64,000 nucleotides of DNA from Thalassobium sp. (GCA_002733205.1 NVUW01000006.1:62001-126000); one strand, 5' to 3'; numbered from the stretch's first letter, positions 1 to 9,220 are shown. Program-made: numbers and translations. Notes: generated from the letters alone by a model not told the origin.

Positions 1-263
1 TCGATCCTGCGCATCAGCACAGCATTATGCAGCGCGTCGGTGAGTTTGCCGGACGCGGCGTGGCCGTGTTGGCGGTGATGCACGACATCAGCCTGGCGGC
101 TTCCTGGGCTGACCGGGTGTTGATACTGCGCCATGGCGAAGTGCTGGCCTGTGGCGGGGTAGAGCTGCTGGCTGATGCGCAATTGCTGGCGACTGCTTAT
201 GCATTGGAGGCTCCGTTAGCGCAGCGTTATGCCCAGCAAAATCTCGGCTGGATGCAGGCCTGA
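1..263 (+). CDS. hmuV: Haem ABC transporter ATP-binding protein HmuV, C-terminal part
   Basis: Only the last 86 codons lie in the window; the frame is open from base 3, so the gene starts upstream. The first visible residues (DPAHQHSIM) are the segment just after Walker B, and VMHDISLAASWADRVLIL carries the H-loop histidine typical of iron and haem importer ATPases. The family energises transfer of haem across the inner membrane with an HmuTU-like binding protein and permease, which would lie outside the window. The stop at 261-263 is followed by about 100 bases before the next gene. The HmuV name rests on the D-loop spacing and the short tail; a siderophore-type FecE/FhuC homologue is the alternative. 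Confidence 0.75.
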   Translation, partial: DPAHQHSIMQRVGEFAGRGVAVLAVMHDISLAASWADRVLILRHGEVLACGGVELLADAQLLATAYALEAPLAQRYAQQNLGWMQA

Positions 264-367
264 TACAGACCGTTCGCCAGCGGCGGCTAAAGTCGGGGTG
301 ACCTTTTATCCGCTTTCTGATAAAAAACTTAACTGCATAAATACAATAAACTGAAGTTGAGGTTTTG

Positions 368-796
368 ATGAGCAGTATCTGGTTTGCCACCCCCGACATC
401 GCGGATATGAACCGCCAGATGGAAAATACCGCCTGCAGCAATTTAGGTATCGTAATCACCGAAGCCGGTGACGATTATGTCGTGGGTACTATGCCCGCCG
501 ATGAGCGTACCTTTCAGCCGGTTGGGCTGGTGCATGGCGGCGCAAATGTTTTGTTTGCCGAAACGCTGGGCAGCATGGCGGCGAATCTGTGTCTGGATAA
601 CAGTAAAGAATATGCGGTGGGGCAGGAGATTAATGCCAACCATCTGCGTGGTGTGCGCTCCGGTGAGTTAACCGGTATCGCTAAACTGGTGCATAAAGGC
701 CGCAGCTCTCAGGTGTGGGAAATCCGCATTAATAATGCTGAAGGTAAGCTGAGCTGTATTTCACGCCTGACCATGGCGGTGGTTGCTGCGCAGTAA
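368..796 (+). CDS. PaaI/YdiI-type hotdog-fold thioesterase
   Basis: A 142-residue protein of the usual hotdog acyl-CoA thioesterase length. The signature LVHGGANVLFAETLGS (about residues 52-67) contains the HGG turn and the helix with the catalytic acidic residue seen in YdiI, EntH and PaaI. Such enzymes hydrolyse aryl- or acyl-CoA thioesters in the cytoplasm; YdiI acts on dihydroxynaphthoyl-CoA in menaquinone synthesis, but the substrate here cannot be read from sequence. ATG at 368 is preferred over TTG at 365 because GAGG at 359-362 is then 5 bases from the start. It follows the haem-transport gene on the same strand, with no functional link implied. Confidence 0.85.
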   Translation: MSSIWFATPDIADMNRQMENTACSNLGIVITEAGDDYVVGTMPADERTFQPVGLVHGGANVLFAETLGSMAANLCLDNSKEYAVGQEINANHLRGVRSGELTGIAKLVHKGRSSQVWEIRINNAEGKLSCISRLTMAVVAAQ

Positions 797-807
797 GCAG
801 GTCATTG

Positions 808-845
808 CAGAGCGATACAGGTTATCGTATCGCGCTGCTTCTTTG
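808..845. terminator. Hairpin between convergent genes
   Basis: GCGATAC (812-818) pairs with GTATCGC (827-833) across an 8-base loop and is followed by CTGCTTCTTT. It lies between the convergent stops of the thioesterase and the M48 peptidase, so a shared terminator is plausible. There is no strong T run. Confidence 0.45.
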
Positions 846-858
846 CCGGATCAGAGTG

Positions 859-1959
859 TTATTGTGCTTCTGGCTGCCACTCTTCTGCGGCTTGAATCCG
901 CTCTAACGTATCCGGGTGTGAACTCAGGTACTCCATCACATCGCGGGCACGTTCTCCGTCGTTCTGCTCATCACCTTCATTGCTGTGATTATGTAAGTGC
1001 TCTTCGCTGACACCATGGGACGTCATTAATGCCCGCATCGCATTGGCAAAATCGAGTGGTGAATGGCCGATTTTATGCAACTGGGTGTAGGCGAAAGCAT
1101 CGGCTTCGCGTTCCATATCGCGTGAAAACGCACTCTGCAATAAACTGCTGCCAACCCCGAGAATCATTTCACCGGCACCGTCGATATCGCCGAACATCAT
1201 GGCAAACATCATCGTGGTTGCCGTGGCCTGAGCCAGCATTTTTAAACTGTGTTTATGTTCAACATGGCCGATTTCGTGCAGGAGCACGGCATTGAGTTGT
1301 TCCGGATGATCCTGCATTAATTCAACAATATCGTCGGTCAGGATGACGCTGCCATCGGGCAGAGCAAGAGCATTGGCACCGATGCTGCTGGCACGGAAAT
1401 ATAAGCGGTATTTTTCCTGCGGCAGTGTCAGACGCTGCAATATGCTATGCCATTCGTCGGTGATTTTTTCCTGCTGTGCGCGGCTGACCTGAGTGGGTTC
1501 CATATAAAGGCGATCAAGCAGGTCGAGGGTTTGCTCGCCCAGTTCGGTTGCCACAAACTCCGGTAAATACTGCACACTGGCACCAGCGGCACTGGGAATA
1601 ACTTTGTATACCATTAACCAAACAAAGCCGGGCACTAAAATAACGGCAGCCAGCACCGTCAGCCAATGAGCTTCAAGCCAGGCGGGTAAACGCTGTGCTG
1701 TGGAGAGTCCGGGCCAGCGGTAAGAGGCATCGTTGGGAATAAAACGCGCACCATCGGCAAAGATTAATTCGGCGGGCAGGCCGGGAATAATGTCGCCATA
1801 GCGCATATCCTGCGCATTGCTGTAATGCAGTGGGCGTTGGTCGTTGGCGGCGATAATCTGCACGCTGCCATTATCATTAATACGGGCAACGGCCGGGTGT
1901 GCTTCTGCACGACCGGCCATCTGGAAGGTGCCCGCAATGGGTAAACTATCGGTTGCCAT
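859..1959 (-). CDS. M48 family membrane metallopeptidase
   Basis: A 366-residue protein. The zinc motif HEIGH is at residues 228-232 (LLHEIGHVEHKH), and a downstream EREAD (about 283-287) supplies the third ligand of the gluzincin fold. A hydrophobic segment at about 100-122 makes one membrane anchor, with the peptidase domain after it. The N-terminal 90 residues are a family-specific domain rather than a signal peptide, and the histidine/acid-rich C-terminus ends in the HPDTLERI element common in OMA1/BepA-like M48 enzymes. Such enzymes act in envelope protein quality control. The gene lies 27 bases after the DUF898 gene on the same strand, so the two are probably one operon. Its substrate is unknown. 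Confidence 0.9.
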   Translation of the reverse strand: MATDSLPIAGTFQMAGRAEAHPAVARINDNGSVQIIAANDQRPLHYSNAQDMRYGDIIPGLPAELIFADGARFIPNDASYRWPGLSTAQRLPAWLEAHWLTVLAAVILVPGFVWLMVYKVIPSAAGASVQYLPEFVATELGEQTLDLLDRLYMEPTQVSRAQQEKITDEWHSILQRLTLPQEKYRLYFRASSIGANALALPDGSVILTDDIVELMQDHPEQLNAVLLHEIGHVEHKHSLKMLAQATATTMMFAMMFGDIDGAGEMILGVGSSLLQSAFSRDMEREADAFAYTQLHKIGHSPLDFANAMRALMTSHGVSEEHLHNHSNEGDEQNDGERARDVMEYLSSHPDTLERIQAAEEWQPEAQ

Positions 1960-1986
1960 GCGGGCTTCTCCTTTTCAGTTTGCTGA

Positions 1987-3051
1987 TCAGGTCAGTGACA
2001 AATCAGCATCAAACAGACCGGCGGCTTCTTCGCCAAAGGCCGAGTATTTATCATCAACGGTATTCACCAGATGATCGGCAGCTGGCTGCAGATTAACCAG
2101 CGTGGCTTCTGCCAGAAACGCATTTTTACGGATTTGGGTTACCGGATAAGCCAGACCCAGAGTAAAAATCAGCAGCAGCGAGTTAGACAGCATCAGCCAG
2201 ATATACGGCTTCACTTCTACGCTGGAATTAAATGACGCGACGCCATCGATGCTCAGGTTGTTCATCACATGGTTGCGGATCATGCTCTGATAAACCGCTG
2301 CAACAACGTAACCGAAGATAAAATAGCTGGCGATAATAATCACCATGCCGCCCAGTGCAGCAGGGTTGCCAGCGCTGATCGCGGTGATCACGCCGCTACC
2401 AAAAATGCCCAGACCAATAAAATACAGAATAGCCAGACCAATACACACCAGAATGGCTTTGTAGTAGTAGCCAGCCGACGAGTTCAGGGTGAAGTTATGG
2501 CCACCGAAGCTGACAGAGTCATGAATATATTTCTGCAGACGCTGAATCACCCACGGCATAGCCAGACCAAAGGTCAGAGCGCCGAGTGCAGGTAAAACAA
2601 TAAAATGCAGCAGTACGCCGCCGTAGTTGGCATCAAAGGAAAAACGCACATTGCGGTAGGCGGTCATACGCAGAGTAAAACGCAGCCCCTGAATTAACAG
2701 CCAGGGTAATGCGACCAGTAACAGCAGCATTAATACCAGGTTGGCAATCGGATGCAGGCTGGAAATAATCACGTACAAACCAAAAACAATCACCGCCATA
2801 ATACGGCCGCGCAGAATTTGCAGAGGGGTTGCCAGGAACTGTAAACGGTGGCCTTCAATCTGAGTGTGGCCATACAGGTATTGAGTGTTACGCACTTTGG
2901 CCCAGGCACTGTAGATGCCCAGTGTGAGAATGCTGAGCAGCATATTCACCAGCCAGATTTTCAGATACTCGCCTTTTTTACCGGAAAAAATAACCGGCAG
3001 AGTGCGGGTTTCGCCAGCATTGCTGTTGGCGGGGGAAACAGATGGATTCAT
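1987..3051 (-). CDS. yjgN: DUF898 (YjgN-like) multi-pass membrane protein
   Basis: A 354-residue protein with repeated hydrophobic segments and the DUF898 hallmarks: an N-terminal soluble stretch (FSGKKGEYLKIW), then LTLGIYSAWAKVRNTQYLY, with a second related segment near the end (FTLGLAYPVTQIRKNAFL). The duplicated LTLG(I/L)Y-W/P-V/K-R pattern suggests two copies of a membrane unit. No biochemical function is established for the family. It is first in a two-gene unit with the M48 peptidase. That co-occurrence is common, so the peptidase may process or depend on this protein, but this is inference. The ATG at 3051 follows AAGGACG. Confidence 0.85.
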   Translation of the reverse strand: MNPSVSPANSNAGETRTLPVIFSGKKGEYLKIWLVNMLLSILTLGIYSAWAKVRNTQYLYGHTQIEGHRLQFLATPLQILRGRIMAVIVFGLYVIISSLHPIANLVLMLLLLVALPWLLIQGLRFTLRMTAYRNVRFSFDANYGGVLLHFIVLPALGALTFGLAMPWVIQRLQKYIHDSVSFGGHNFTLNSSAGYYYKAILVCIGLAILYFIGLGIFGSGVITAISAGNPAALGGMVIIIASYFIFGYVVAAVYQSMIRNHVMNNLSIDGVASFNSSVEVKPYIWLMLSNSLLLIFTLGLAYPVTQIRKNAFLAEATLVNLQPAADHLVNTVDDKYSAFGEEAAGLFDADLSLT

Positions 3052-3233
3052 CTGGATACGTCCTTGTTAAATTGGGCCGCAATTTATAACGAAATCAACG
3101 AGGCGCTGCAATGCCGCCAGGCCCTGATCTGGTATCTGTATAAAGGTTTTTTGTAACAGTTCACACATATTGCTTATTCAGAAGCTTTTAAGGCCTGTTG
3201 ATTGAATGTCAGCAGGCCGCAGAGGATTGCGTG

Positions 3234-4067
3234 CTATGACAGCGGATACATCAGTGCCTGACGAATCAGATTGCGTTTGGACAAATTATAACCAGTGATT
3301 TTAGCCATCCAATCTTCCGGCCCGAGCATTTTGACCACAATCTCATCGGCATTCATGCCCTGTTGCTGCAGCTGTTGCGCCTGTTCACACATCCGGTAAA
3401 GGTTGTCGCGTTTTTCCTGCAGCGCGGTTTTACCGTCTTCAACAATGCCCCGGTGTGGACAAAACAGCGTGGTAAAGTCGAGCGCCAGCAGTTTATCCAG
3501 GCTGTTGATCAGATCACCCAGATGCTCATCAATGCGCAGATATTTCAGCGATTTGGAAATATACATATCGCCGCTGAATAAATATTTTTGTTGCGGCATA
3601 AACAGGCAGGTTAAATCTTTGGCGTGGCCAGGAGTGTGTACCGGCACCACCGGACTGCCGTCTGTGAGGGTCAGGTTATCGTGCAATGCCTGGGTCGCCA
3701 CCGGGCGCGGACTGCCCCAGATTACTTTCTGTAATAATGGGGTGCGATAACCGCGTGCCAGTTTTTCCTGCCCCTGAACCGGTGCATGGGGCAGCACGCC
3801 GGTCAGCTTGCTGATACGGCGGGCGTTACCGCTGTGGTCTTCATGATGGTGAGTAATCAACAACTGGCGCAGCGGCGTGTGTTGCTGGCTGCGCTCCAGT
3901 ACCTGCTTTACTTCGCGCCATTGATTGGACGGGCCGGTATCAATCAGCGTGTCGCCCATGCGATAAACAATAAAGGTGGTATTAATGCCCAGATTAAAAC
4001 GACCAACACGGGTGCCGAGGACGGAATGCTCACCATTGTCGAAACGGTATTCTTTGCGTATGGGCAT
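3234..4067 (-). CDS. MBL-fold metallohydrolase
   Basis: A 277-residue metallo-beta-lactamase-fold protein. THHHEDHSG at residues 72-80 is the HxHxDH dinuclear metal motif, HTPGH supplies the next histidine, and FSGDMY the bridging aspartate region. A C-terminal helical tail (after CPHRGIVEDGK) is typical of the glyoxalase-II/RNase-Z-like branch, not of antibiotic lactamases, and there is no signal peptide, so it should be cytoplasmic. It is a single-gene unit transcribed away from the monooxygenase. The substrate, probably a thioester or lactone, is not identifiable. Confidence 0.88.
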   Translation of the reverse strand: MPIRKEYRFDNGEHSVLGTRVGRFNLGINTTFIVYRMGDTLIDTGPSNQWREVKQVLERSQQHTPLRQLLITHHHEDHSGNARRISKLTGVLPHAPVQGQEKLARGYRTPLLQKVIWGSPRPVATQALHDNLTLTDGSPVVPVHTPGHAKDLTCLFMPQQKYLFSGDMYISKSLKYLRIDEHLGDLINSLDKLLALDFTTLFCPHRGIVEDGKTALQEKRDNLYRMCEQAQQLQQQGMNADEIVVKMLGPEDWMAKITGYNLSKRNLIRQALMYPLS

Positions 4068-4624
4068 TATATGCTCCGTTATTGATTTTGGGTTGCAGTA
4101 TGGATTTAAAACCGACCGGGGTTAATAGCCTTATGGCGCAGTCTTTATGGCAAAAATGCCAGCCTCTGCCCGCTTGTGGTTGATGTCGGATATTCGCTTC
4201 TGCAGGAGCTGGCCTTCAACAGGCGCTTCCTTCGACGCGTTCTCTCTAGCCTGTAACGCTATGACGGAGCCGGGTCTTTTTCAGGGCGCTTGTCCAGTGT
4301 GGTGACCTGGAATGGTGACCTGGAGTGATGACGCTTGGCGTGGCGGCCTGTGCTTTGCGGACAATATCCCACGCCAAAGAGCAAAGGGGCTGACACAAAT
4401 CCACCCACCGTTCTGCCGTTATCGTGTGCCAGGCCAGATACGACGCGGCTCGGGCTGCGCGATTCAATATCTGTCGTCGGGCTGTTTGGGTGTCCCTCAA
4501 AATTGACGAGCTATTCCGCTTTGGGTAGTCTGCATTAAAACTGAATAGCTCATCAGGTTTGATCTGAAGCATAAGAGCATTCCGCATTGACCGCCAAGCC
4601 GCCCAAGGGCCAGGAACAATAATA
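4068..4624. other. Intergenic region with a 9-bp inverted repeat
   Basis: This 557-base region lies between divergent genes. GAGCTATTC at 4508-4516 is repeated inverted as GAATAGCTC at 4543-4551, about 75 bases before the monooxygenase start, a plausible operator. A direct repeat GGTGACCTGGA(A/G)TG occurs near 4302-4328. A minus-strand frame is open from a possible ATG at 4587 down to 4246 (about 113 residues) but has no recognisable domain and poor support. I do not call it a gene. Confidence 0.5.
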
Positions 4625-6178
4625 ATGAATAAAACACACTGGGATACCATCATCATCGGCGCTGGCGTCAGCGGTATCGGTGCTGCGATTAAGCTTTTGG
4701 AGCAGGGCTTCAGCGATTTTCTGATTCTGGAAAAATACCCGGATCTGGGCGGTTGCTGGCGCGACAATACTTATCCGGGCTGTGCCTGCGATGTACCTTC
4801 GGCACTTTACTCGTATTCGTTTGCGCAAAAGCCAGACTGGAGCCGTGCCTTTGCACCTCAGGCGGAAATTCTCAGTTATGTGCGCAGCACCGCCGAGCGT
4901 TTTGGTATCACACCGTTTATCCGTTATGGCATCGCGGTGGAAGACAGTTTCTGGCAGGAAGAATCACAGCAGTGGTTAATTAAAACCGCAGAGGGCGATG
5001 TTAAAACCGAGCTGACGGCCAACAAAGTTATTTCGGCGGTGGGTTATCTGCATGAACCCATTATGCCGACGCTGCCCGGTCTTGAGGATTTTAACGGTGA
5101 GGTGTTCCATTCTTCGCGCTGGAATCACGATTGCGATTTAAGCGGCAAACGCGTGGCGGTGATCGGCACCGGTGCATCGGCCATTCAGTTTGTGCCGGAA
5201 ATTCAGCCAAAAGTTGGCAAACTGAGTATTTTCCAGCGCACGCCACAATGGATTCTGCCCAAGCCCGATCACCGTATTCCGGCCATTGAACGCGCGTTTT
5301 TCCGCCTGCCATTAACGCTGAACAGCTGGCGCAAACTGATTTACACCGGTTTTGAAGCCTTCGGCGTCGGCTTCCGCAAGCCGCTGTTATTAAAGTGGAT
5401 GCAAAAAATCGCCAGCGCGCACATTAAGCGCAAGATTAAAGACCCGGAATTACGCCGTAAATTAACCCCGGATTACACTATGGGCTGTAAGCGCGTATTG
5501 CTGTCGAATAATTATTATCCGGCGGTGGCAAAAAGCAACGTTGAGGTATTGGCCACCGGTGTTAAAGAAATTCGTGGCAATACTGTGGTTGGTCAGGATG
5601 GCAGCGAAGCCGACGTGGATGTGATTATTCTCGGCACCGGTTTCCATGTGTCCGATGTACCCATTGCCCGCCATGTGCATGGCCGCGATGGCCGCTCGCT
5701 GGATGACGTCTGGCAGGGCAGCCCGGAGGCTTACCGTGGTACCTGTATTCATAATTTTCCGAATTTCTTTTTAATTCTTGGCCCTAATCTCGCGATTGGT
5801 CATAACTCGGCTTTTATCGTGATCGAAGCGCAGATTAATTACCTCATGGGTGCGATAAAAAGCATGCAGCGTAATCAGCTGCAGACGCTGGAAGTGAAAG
5901 CCGAAGTGCAACAGAGCTATAACCAACGGGTGCAACAGGAACTGCAGGGCACGGTTTGGAATACCGGCGGCTGCTCCAGTTATTACCTCGACCAGAATGG
6001 CAAAAACAGTATTGGCTTTCCCTGGAGCACTTACCGTATGCGTAAATTGTTAAGCCGTTTTGATATGGCGTCTTATGTGGGTCTGGCAAAGGTTGATTGG
6101 GCGGCTCAGAATTTAAAAGCCAGTAGTACGAAAAAAACGACAACCCGGCGGAAAAAAGCCACGGAGGTTAGCGTATGA
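4625..6178 (+). CDS. Flavin-dependent Baeyer-Villiger-type monooxygenase
   Basis: A 517-residue class B flavoprotein monooxygenase. IGAGVSGIG (residues 11-19) is the FAD Rossmann loop, YPGCACDVPS follows as in steroid/cyclohexanone BVMOs, and FNGEVFHSSRW (156-166) matches the BVMO fingerprint FxGxxxHxxxW exactly. GTGASA (181-186) is the NADPH Rossmann loop. The family inserts oxygen next to a ketone to give an ester or lactone. The C-terminus ends in a lysine/threonine-rich tail (KKTTTRRKK). It overlaps the next gene by 4 bases, so the two are translationally coupled. The native ketone is unknown; alkyl or cyclic ketones are usual for the group. Confidence 0.92.
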   Translation: MNKTHWDTIIIGAGVSGIGAAIKLLEQGFSDFLILEKYPDLGGCWRDNTYPGCACDVPSALYSYSFAQKPDWSRAFAPQAEILSYVRSTAERFGITPFIRYGIAVEDSFWQEESQQWLIKTAEGDVKTELTANKVISAVGYLHEPIMPTLPGLEDFNGEVFHSSRWNHDCDLSGKRVAVIGTGASAIQFVPEIQPKVGKLSIFQRTPQWILPKPDHRIPAIERAFFRLPLTLNSWRKLIYTGFEAFGVGFRKPLLLKWMQKIASAHIKRKIKDPELRRKLTPDYTMGCKRVLLSNNYYPAVAKSNVEVLATGVKEIRGNTVVGQDGSEADVDVIILGTGFHVSDVPIARHVHGRDGRSLDDVWQGSPEAYRGTCIHNFPNFFLILGPNLAIGHNSAFIVIEAQINYLMGAIKSMQRNQLQTLEVKAEVQQSYNQRVQQELQGTVWNTGGCSSYYLDQNGKNSIGFPWSTYRMRKLLSRFDMASYVGLAKVDWAAQNLKASSTKKTTTRRKKATEVSV

Positions 6179-7143
6179 CTCAGCCAAAACGGGCGTTGGT
6201 GTTGGGTTGTGGTGCCGTTGCCGGCGGCGCCTGGAGCATTGCTGCACTGCAGGCGGTGAGCAAACAGCTGAACTGGAACCCGGCCGATGCCGATATTATG
6301 GTCGGCACTTCGGTGGGGGCTGTTCTGGCCGCACTGCTGGCCAGTGGTGTCAGTCTGGAACGCTTAGTCGCTGCGCAAAATAATGAGCCACAGCAAGGCT
6401 GTTACTGGAATCACGCCACCGACTCCGGCGGTAAATTACCACCCTGGCCACAATGGAAATTCAGTGGCCCGGCATTATTTAAAAAAGCCTTAAACCGCGA
6501 AGTCAGTTTGTTAACCGGACTCTGCGGAATTTTGCCCCGTGGCCGCACCGATATGTCGGGTTTTGTGCGTCTTATTCAGTCCGCTTCTGCCGGAGATGTC
6601 TGGCCACAAGCGCTGCAGGCCGGACAGCAAACACAGAAAAAACTCTGGCTGATGGCGGTGGATGCAAAAACTGCCGCACGCCGTGCCATTGGCCGTCAGG
6701 CTGACGATTTTACTCAGGTGCCATTATCGCGTGCGGTGTGTGCTTCCTATGCGGTGCCGGGCTGTTGTCCGCCGGTAAATATTCAGGGTAATACCTATCT
6801 GGATGGCGGTATTGTGTCACCGGCGTCGGCGGATTTATTGGTTAATGAAGACGTTGATGAGGTCATTATTATTGCGCCGATGGCATCGCGCTGGCCGGGT
6901 AAATCCGGCAGTGTTTTTAATGCCGTTGAGCGTTACGCCCGCAAGGGGATGACACGTATTGTTGACCGTGAAGAAGCCATGCTGCGCGCTGCTGGCAAAC
7001 GGGTAATCCGTATCGAACCGAACGAAGATGACTTACAGGCTTTTGGCTGGAATCTGCTCGATCCGGCACGGCGGCAGGGCGTGTTCGATACCGCGTTATT
7101 AACCACACCGGCAACGGTAGCTCAGGCCATTGCGATGGCCTGA
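6175..7143 (+). CDS. Patatin-like phospholipase/esterase
   Basis: A 322-residue patatin-fold hydrolase. A glycine-rich oxyanion loop (GCGAVAGGAW, 11-20), nucleophile Ser46 in GTSVG (44-48) and catalytic Asp210 in DGG (210-212) make the Ser-Asp dyad complete. It is cytoplasmic by sequence (no signal peptide). Its ATG overlaps the stop of the monooxygenase (ATGA, 6175-6178), so the pair is stoichiometrically linked. The monooxygenase would make an ester or lactone and this enzyme could cleave it. A lipid-acyl hydrolase role unrelated to that product is the alternative. Confidence 0.9.
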   Translation: MTQPKRALVLGCGAVAGGAWSIAALQAVSKQLNWNPADADIMVGTSVGAVLAALLASGVSLERLVAAQNNEPQQGCYWNHATDSGGKLPPWPQWKFSGPALFKKALNREVSLLTGLCGILPRGRTDMSGFVRLIQSASAGDVWPQALQAGQQTQKKLWLMAVDAKTAARRAIGRQADDFTQVPLSRAVCASYAVPGCCPPVNIQGNTYLDGGIVSPASADLLVNEDVDEVIIIAPMASRWPGKSGSVFNAVERYARKGMTRIVDREEAMLRAAGKRVIRIEPNEDDLQAFGWNLLDPARRQGVFDTALLTTPATVAQAIAMA

Positions 7144-7243
7144 AACATTTTACCGCACGACGGACAACTTGCTGAATGAACGCAGGCTGGTTATAAGATA
7201 GCCCCGGAATAACCATGCCCCGCTTAATCTTCAGGATGAAACT

Positions 7244-7657
7244 ATGTCCGCTGCCGTTGTTGATCAGCCCTTTGCGCCCTGCGTCTCGTTTATTCTGCTG
7301 CGCGATGACTGCGTGCTGCTGGAAAAGCGCCGTGACGATAAAGAAACAGATCCGGGCCTGATTATGGTGCCGGGTGGTCATATGGAAGAGGGCGAACATC
7401 AGCACGACACATTAATACGTGAGCTGGACGAAGAGCTCGGTATTCAGCCGCGCAATGCCCGTTACGTCTGTTCGCTGCTGCACCCCACCGACGAGCTGCA
7501 ATTACTGCATTACTATTTAATTACCGAATGGACGGGAGATATTCAGGCCTACGAAGCCGAAGCGGTATTCTGGCAACCCTTGTCGGAACTGGGGGCGCTG
7601 GATATTACGCCTGACCATACCGCCATTGCCGAAGCACTGCGTTTATATGGCGCTTAA
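7244..7657 (+). CDS. NUDIX hydrolase
   Basis: A 137-residue single-domain NUDIX protein. The Nudix box is complete: G followed by x5-E-x7-RE-L-x-EE-x-G-I, beginning at GGHMEEGE (about 45) and ending EELGI. The EExxE metal-binding acids are present. The family cleaves nucleoside diphosphates linked to another group. This short version with VLLEKRRDDK before the box resembles MutT/ADP-ribose-type housecleaning enzymes, but the substrate cannot be assigned. AGGA at 7233-7236 precedes the ATG. It stands about 100 bases after the patatin gene and 30 before the AraC gene, all on one strand. Confidence 0.9.
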   Translation: MSAAVVDQPFAPCVSFILLRDDCVLLEKRRDDKETDPGLIMVPGGHMEEGEHQHDTLIRELDEELGIQPRNARYVCSLLHPTDELQLLHYYLITEWTGDIQAYEAEAVFWQPLSELGALDITPDHTAIAEALRLYGA

Positions 7658-7686
7658 TTATTTAATCAAGGCGGTAAATAATTCCC

Positions 7687-8388
7687 GTGCTGATTATTAA
7701 ACCCGGCATTCTGGCCTTTTACAGCCCACATATACTCGCCGATAAGCACCAGCATGCGGCTCTGCAACTGGTGTGGCCCGGCGCGCAGGGGCACTGGCAA
7801 CTGAACGCTGAAAAAGGCACAGCCCCATTGCTGATTGCACCGCAAGCGGAGCACGATCTGGCTGCTGAACAGTGCTGGATTATTTTGCTGGAGCCTCTGT
7901 CTGTCGCCGGTAAACATGCTTTGCAACACATGAACGGCCAGCTGTTGGTATCCCTGCCTGGCCCTGCATCTGCGCCGGACAGCACAGAGTTACTGGCGGC
8001 GTTAAGCAATCTGCTGGGGCTTGATAAGCAGGCATTTAATCTGCAAATAACCGACAGCCGCCTGCTCCGTCTGCAGCAGCAACTGGATCAGTGTTTTAAC
8101 GGCGGCTGTATCAAACCTTCGCAATGGCGTGCGCGGGATATTGCCGCCGGACTGGCGTTGTCGGAGAGCCGTTTTCTGCATCTGTTCCGTGAGCAGATGC
8201 ACATGCCCTGGCGGCCCTATCTGTTATGGCGCCGCCTGCTCTGTGCGGTGCAGGCGTTACATCAGGGGAAAAGTGCGACCAATGCAGCGCAGGATGCGGG
8301 CTTTGCTGACAGTGCTCATCTTAGCCGGACTTTCCGTCGTCATTTTGGGTTATCGGTGCGCGAGGCGGTGCAGCTGGCCCGCAATTAA
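7687..8388 (+). CDS. AraC family transcriptional regulator
   Basis: A 233-residue protein: an N-terminal cupin-like sensing half (residues 1-120, with histidines in HKHQHAALQL) and a C-terminal double helix-turn-helix (about 135-230, LSESRFLHLFREQ and AAQDAGFADSAHLSRTFRRHFG). The second helix-turn-helix and the F-R-R-xFG ending are typical of AraC/XylS. The likely start is GTG at 7687; it gives a normal-length cupin, and the upstream AAGGCGG is somewhat distant. It lies 29 bases after the NUDIX gene and may be co-transcribed. The effector is unknown. Confidence 0.85.
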   Translation: MLIIKPGILAFYSPHILADKHQHAALQLVWPGAQGHWQLNAEKGTAPLLIAPQAEHDLAAEQCWIILLEPLSVAGKHALQHMNGQLLVSLPGPASAPDSTELLAALSNLLGLDKQAFNLQITDSRLLRLQQQLDQCFNGGCIKPSQWRARDIAAGLALSESRFLHLFREQMHMPWRPYLLWRRLLCAVQALHQGKSATNAAQDAGFADSAHLSRTFRRHFGLSVREAVQLARN

Positions 8389-8481
8389 TCACCACCATTA
8401 ATCACACGAGCAAGTCAGCCAGTTTATTCAAGTTATCAGCCTGTACCGGCGCTAGTCTGGTAAAAAAACAGGAGGTACACC

Positions 8482-9213
8482 ATGGCTGACAACACAACAA
8501 ACACAGCAGATAACTATCTGGCCACAACCCGCATGCTGGATTACCGGCATCAGGCCATCCGGCAGCTGATTCAGCAACGGGGCTGGCGCCAGCTGGATAC
8601 CCGTCAGCAGATTGCAGAGGTTTATCGTTTTGTGCGTGACGATATCCGCTTTGGCTATAACGCCGATGACAGCCTCAGTGCCAGTGAAGTACTGAGTGAT
8701 GGTTATGGCCAGTGCAATACCAAAGGTACGCTGCTGATGGCGCTGTTACGCGCGCTGGGGATTCCTGCCCGTTTTCACGGCTTTACCATTTATAACGAGC
8801 TGCAGAAGGGCGCAATTCCGCTGTGGATGTTCGCCTTTGCACCAGCACGTATTCTGCACAGCTGGGTCGAAATTTATTACGATGGCCGCTGGCTGGAAAT
8901 AGAGGGTTATATTATCGACCAGCCGTATTTGCAGCAGGTGCAGAAAGCTTTTGCCAGCGAGTGTGAAGCCTTTAGTGGTTATGGCATTGCCACGCCTTGT
9001 CTGCAAAAACCACAGAACGACTGGCAGGGCGGCAATACCTATATTCAGAAAGAAGGCATTGCCGACGACTACGGCGTTTATAGCACGCCGGATGAATTTT
9101 ACGCGGCGATGGGCACTAACCTGCGCGGCTTCAAACGTATTCTGTACCGTTATCTGCTGCGCCATCTGATGAATATCAATGTCAGAAAAATCCGTCGCGC
9201 CGGTATCCGTTAA
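8482..9213 (+). CDS. Transglutaminase-like cysteine protein
   Basis: A 243-residue protein with a transglutaminase core: Cys78 in GYGQCNTKGTLLMALLRALG and His126 in HSWVE. The following acidic position is represented by WLEIEG (137-142), glutamates where aspartate is usual. The cysteine-protease/transglutaminase fold occurs in peptidases and cross-linking or deamidating enzymes. There is no signal peptide, so cytoplasmic action is likely. A strong AGGAGGT at 8470-8476 precedes ATG 8482, suggesting high translation. The stop is followed by a clear terminator, so this is a separate unit. Confidence 0.85.
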   Translation: MADNTTNTADNYLATTRMLDYRHQAIRQLIQQRGWRQLDTRQQIAEVYRFVRDDIRFGYNADDSLSASEVLSDGYGQCNTKGTLLMALLRALGIPARFHGFTIYNELQKGAIPLWMFAFAPARILHSWVEIYYDGRWLEIEGYIIDQPYLQQVQKAFASECEAFSGYGIATPCLQKPQNDWQGGNTYIQKEGIADDYGVYSTPDEFYAAMGTNLRGFKRILYRYLLRHLMNINVRKIRRAGIR

Positions 9214-9220
9214 GCGCAAG

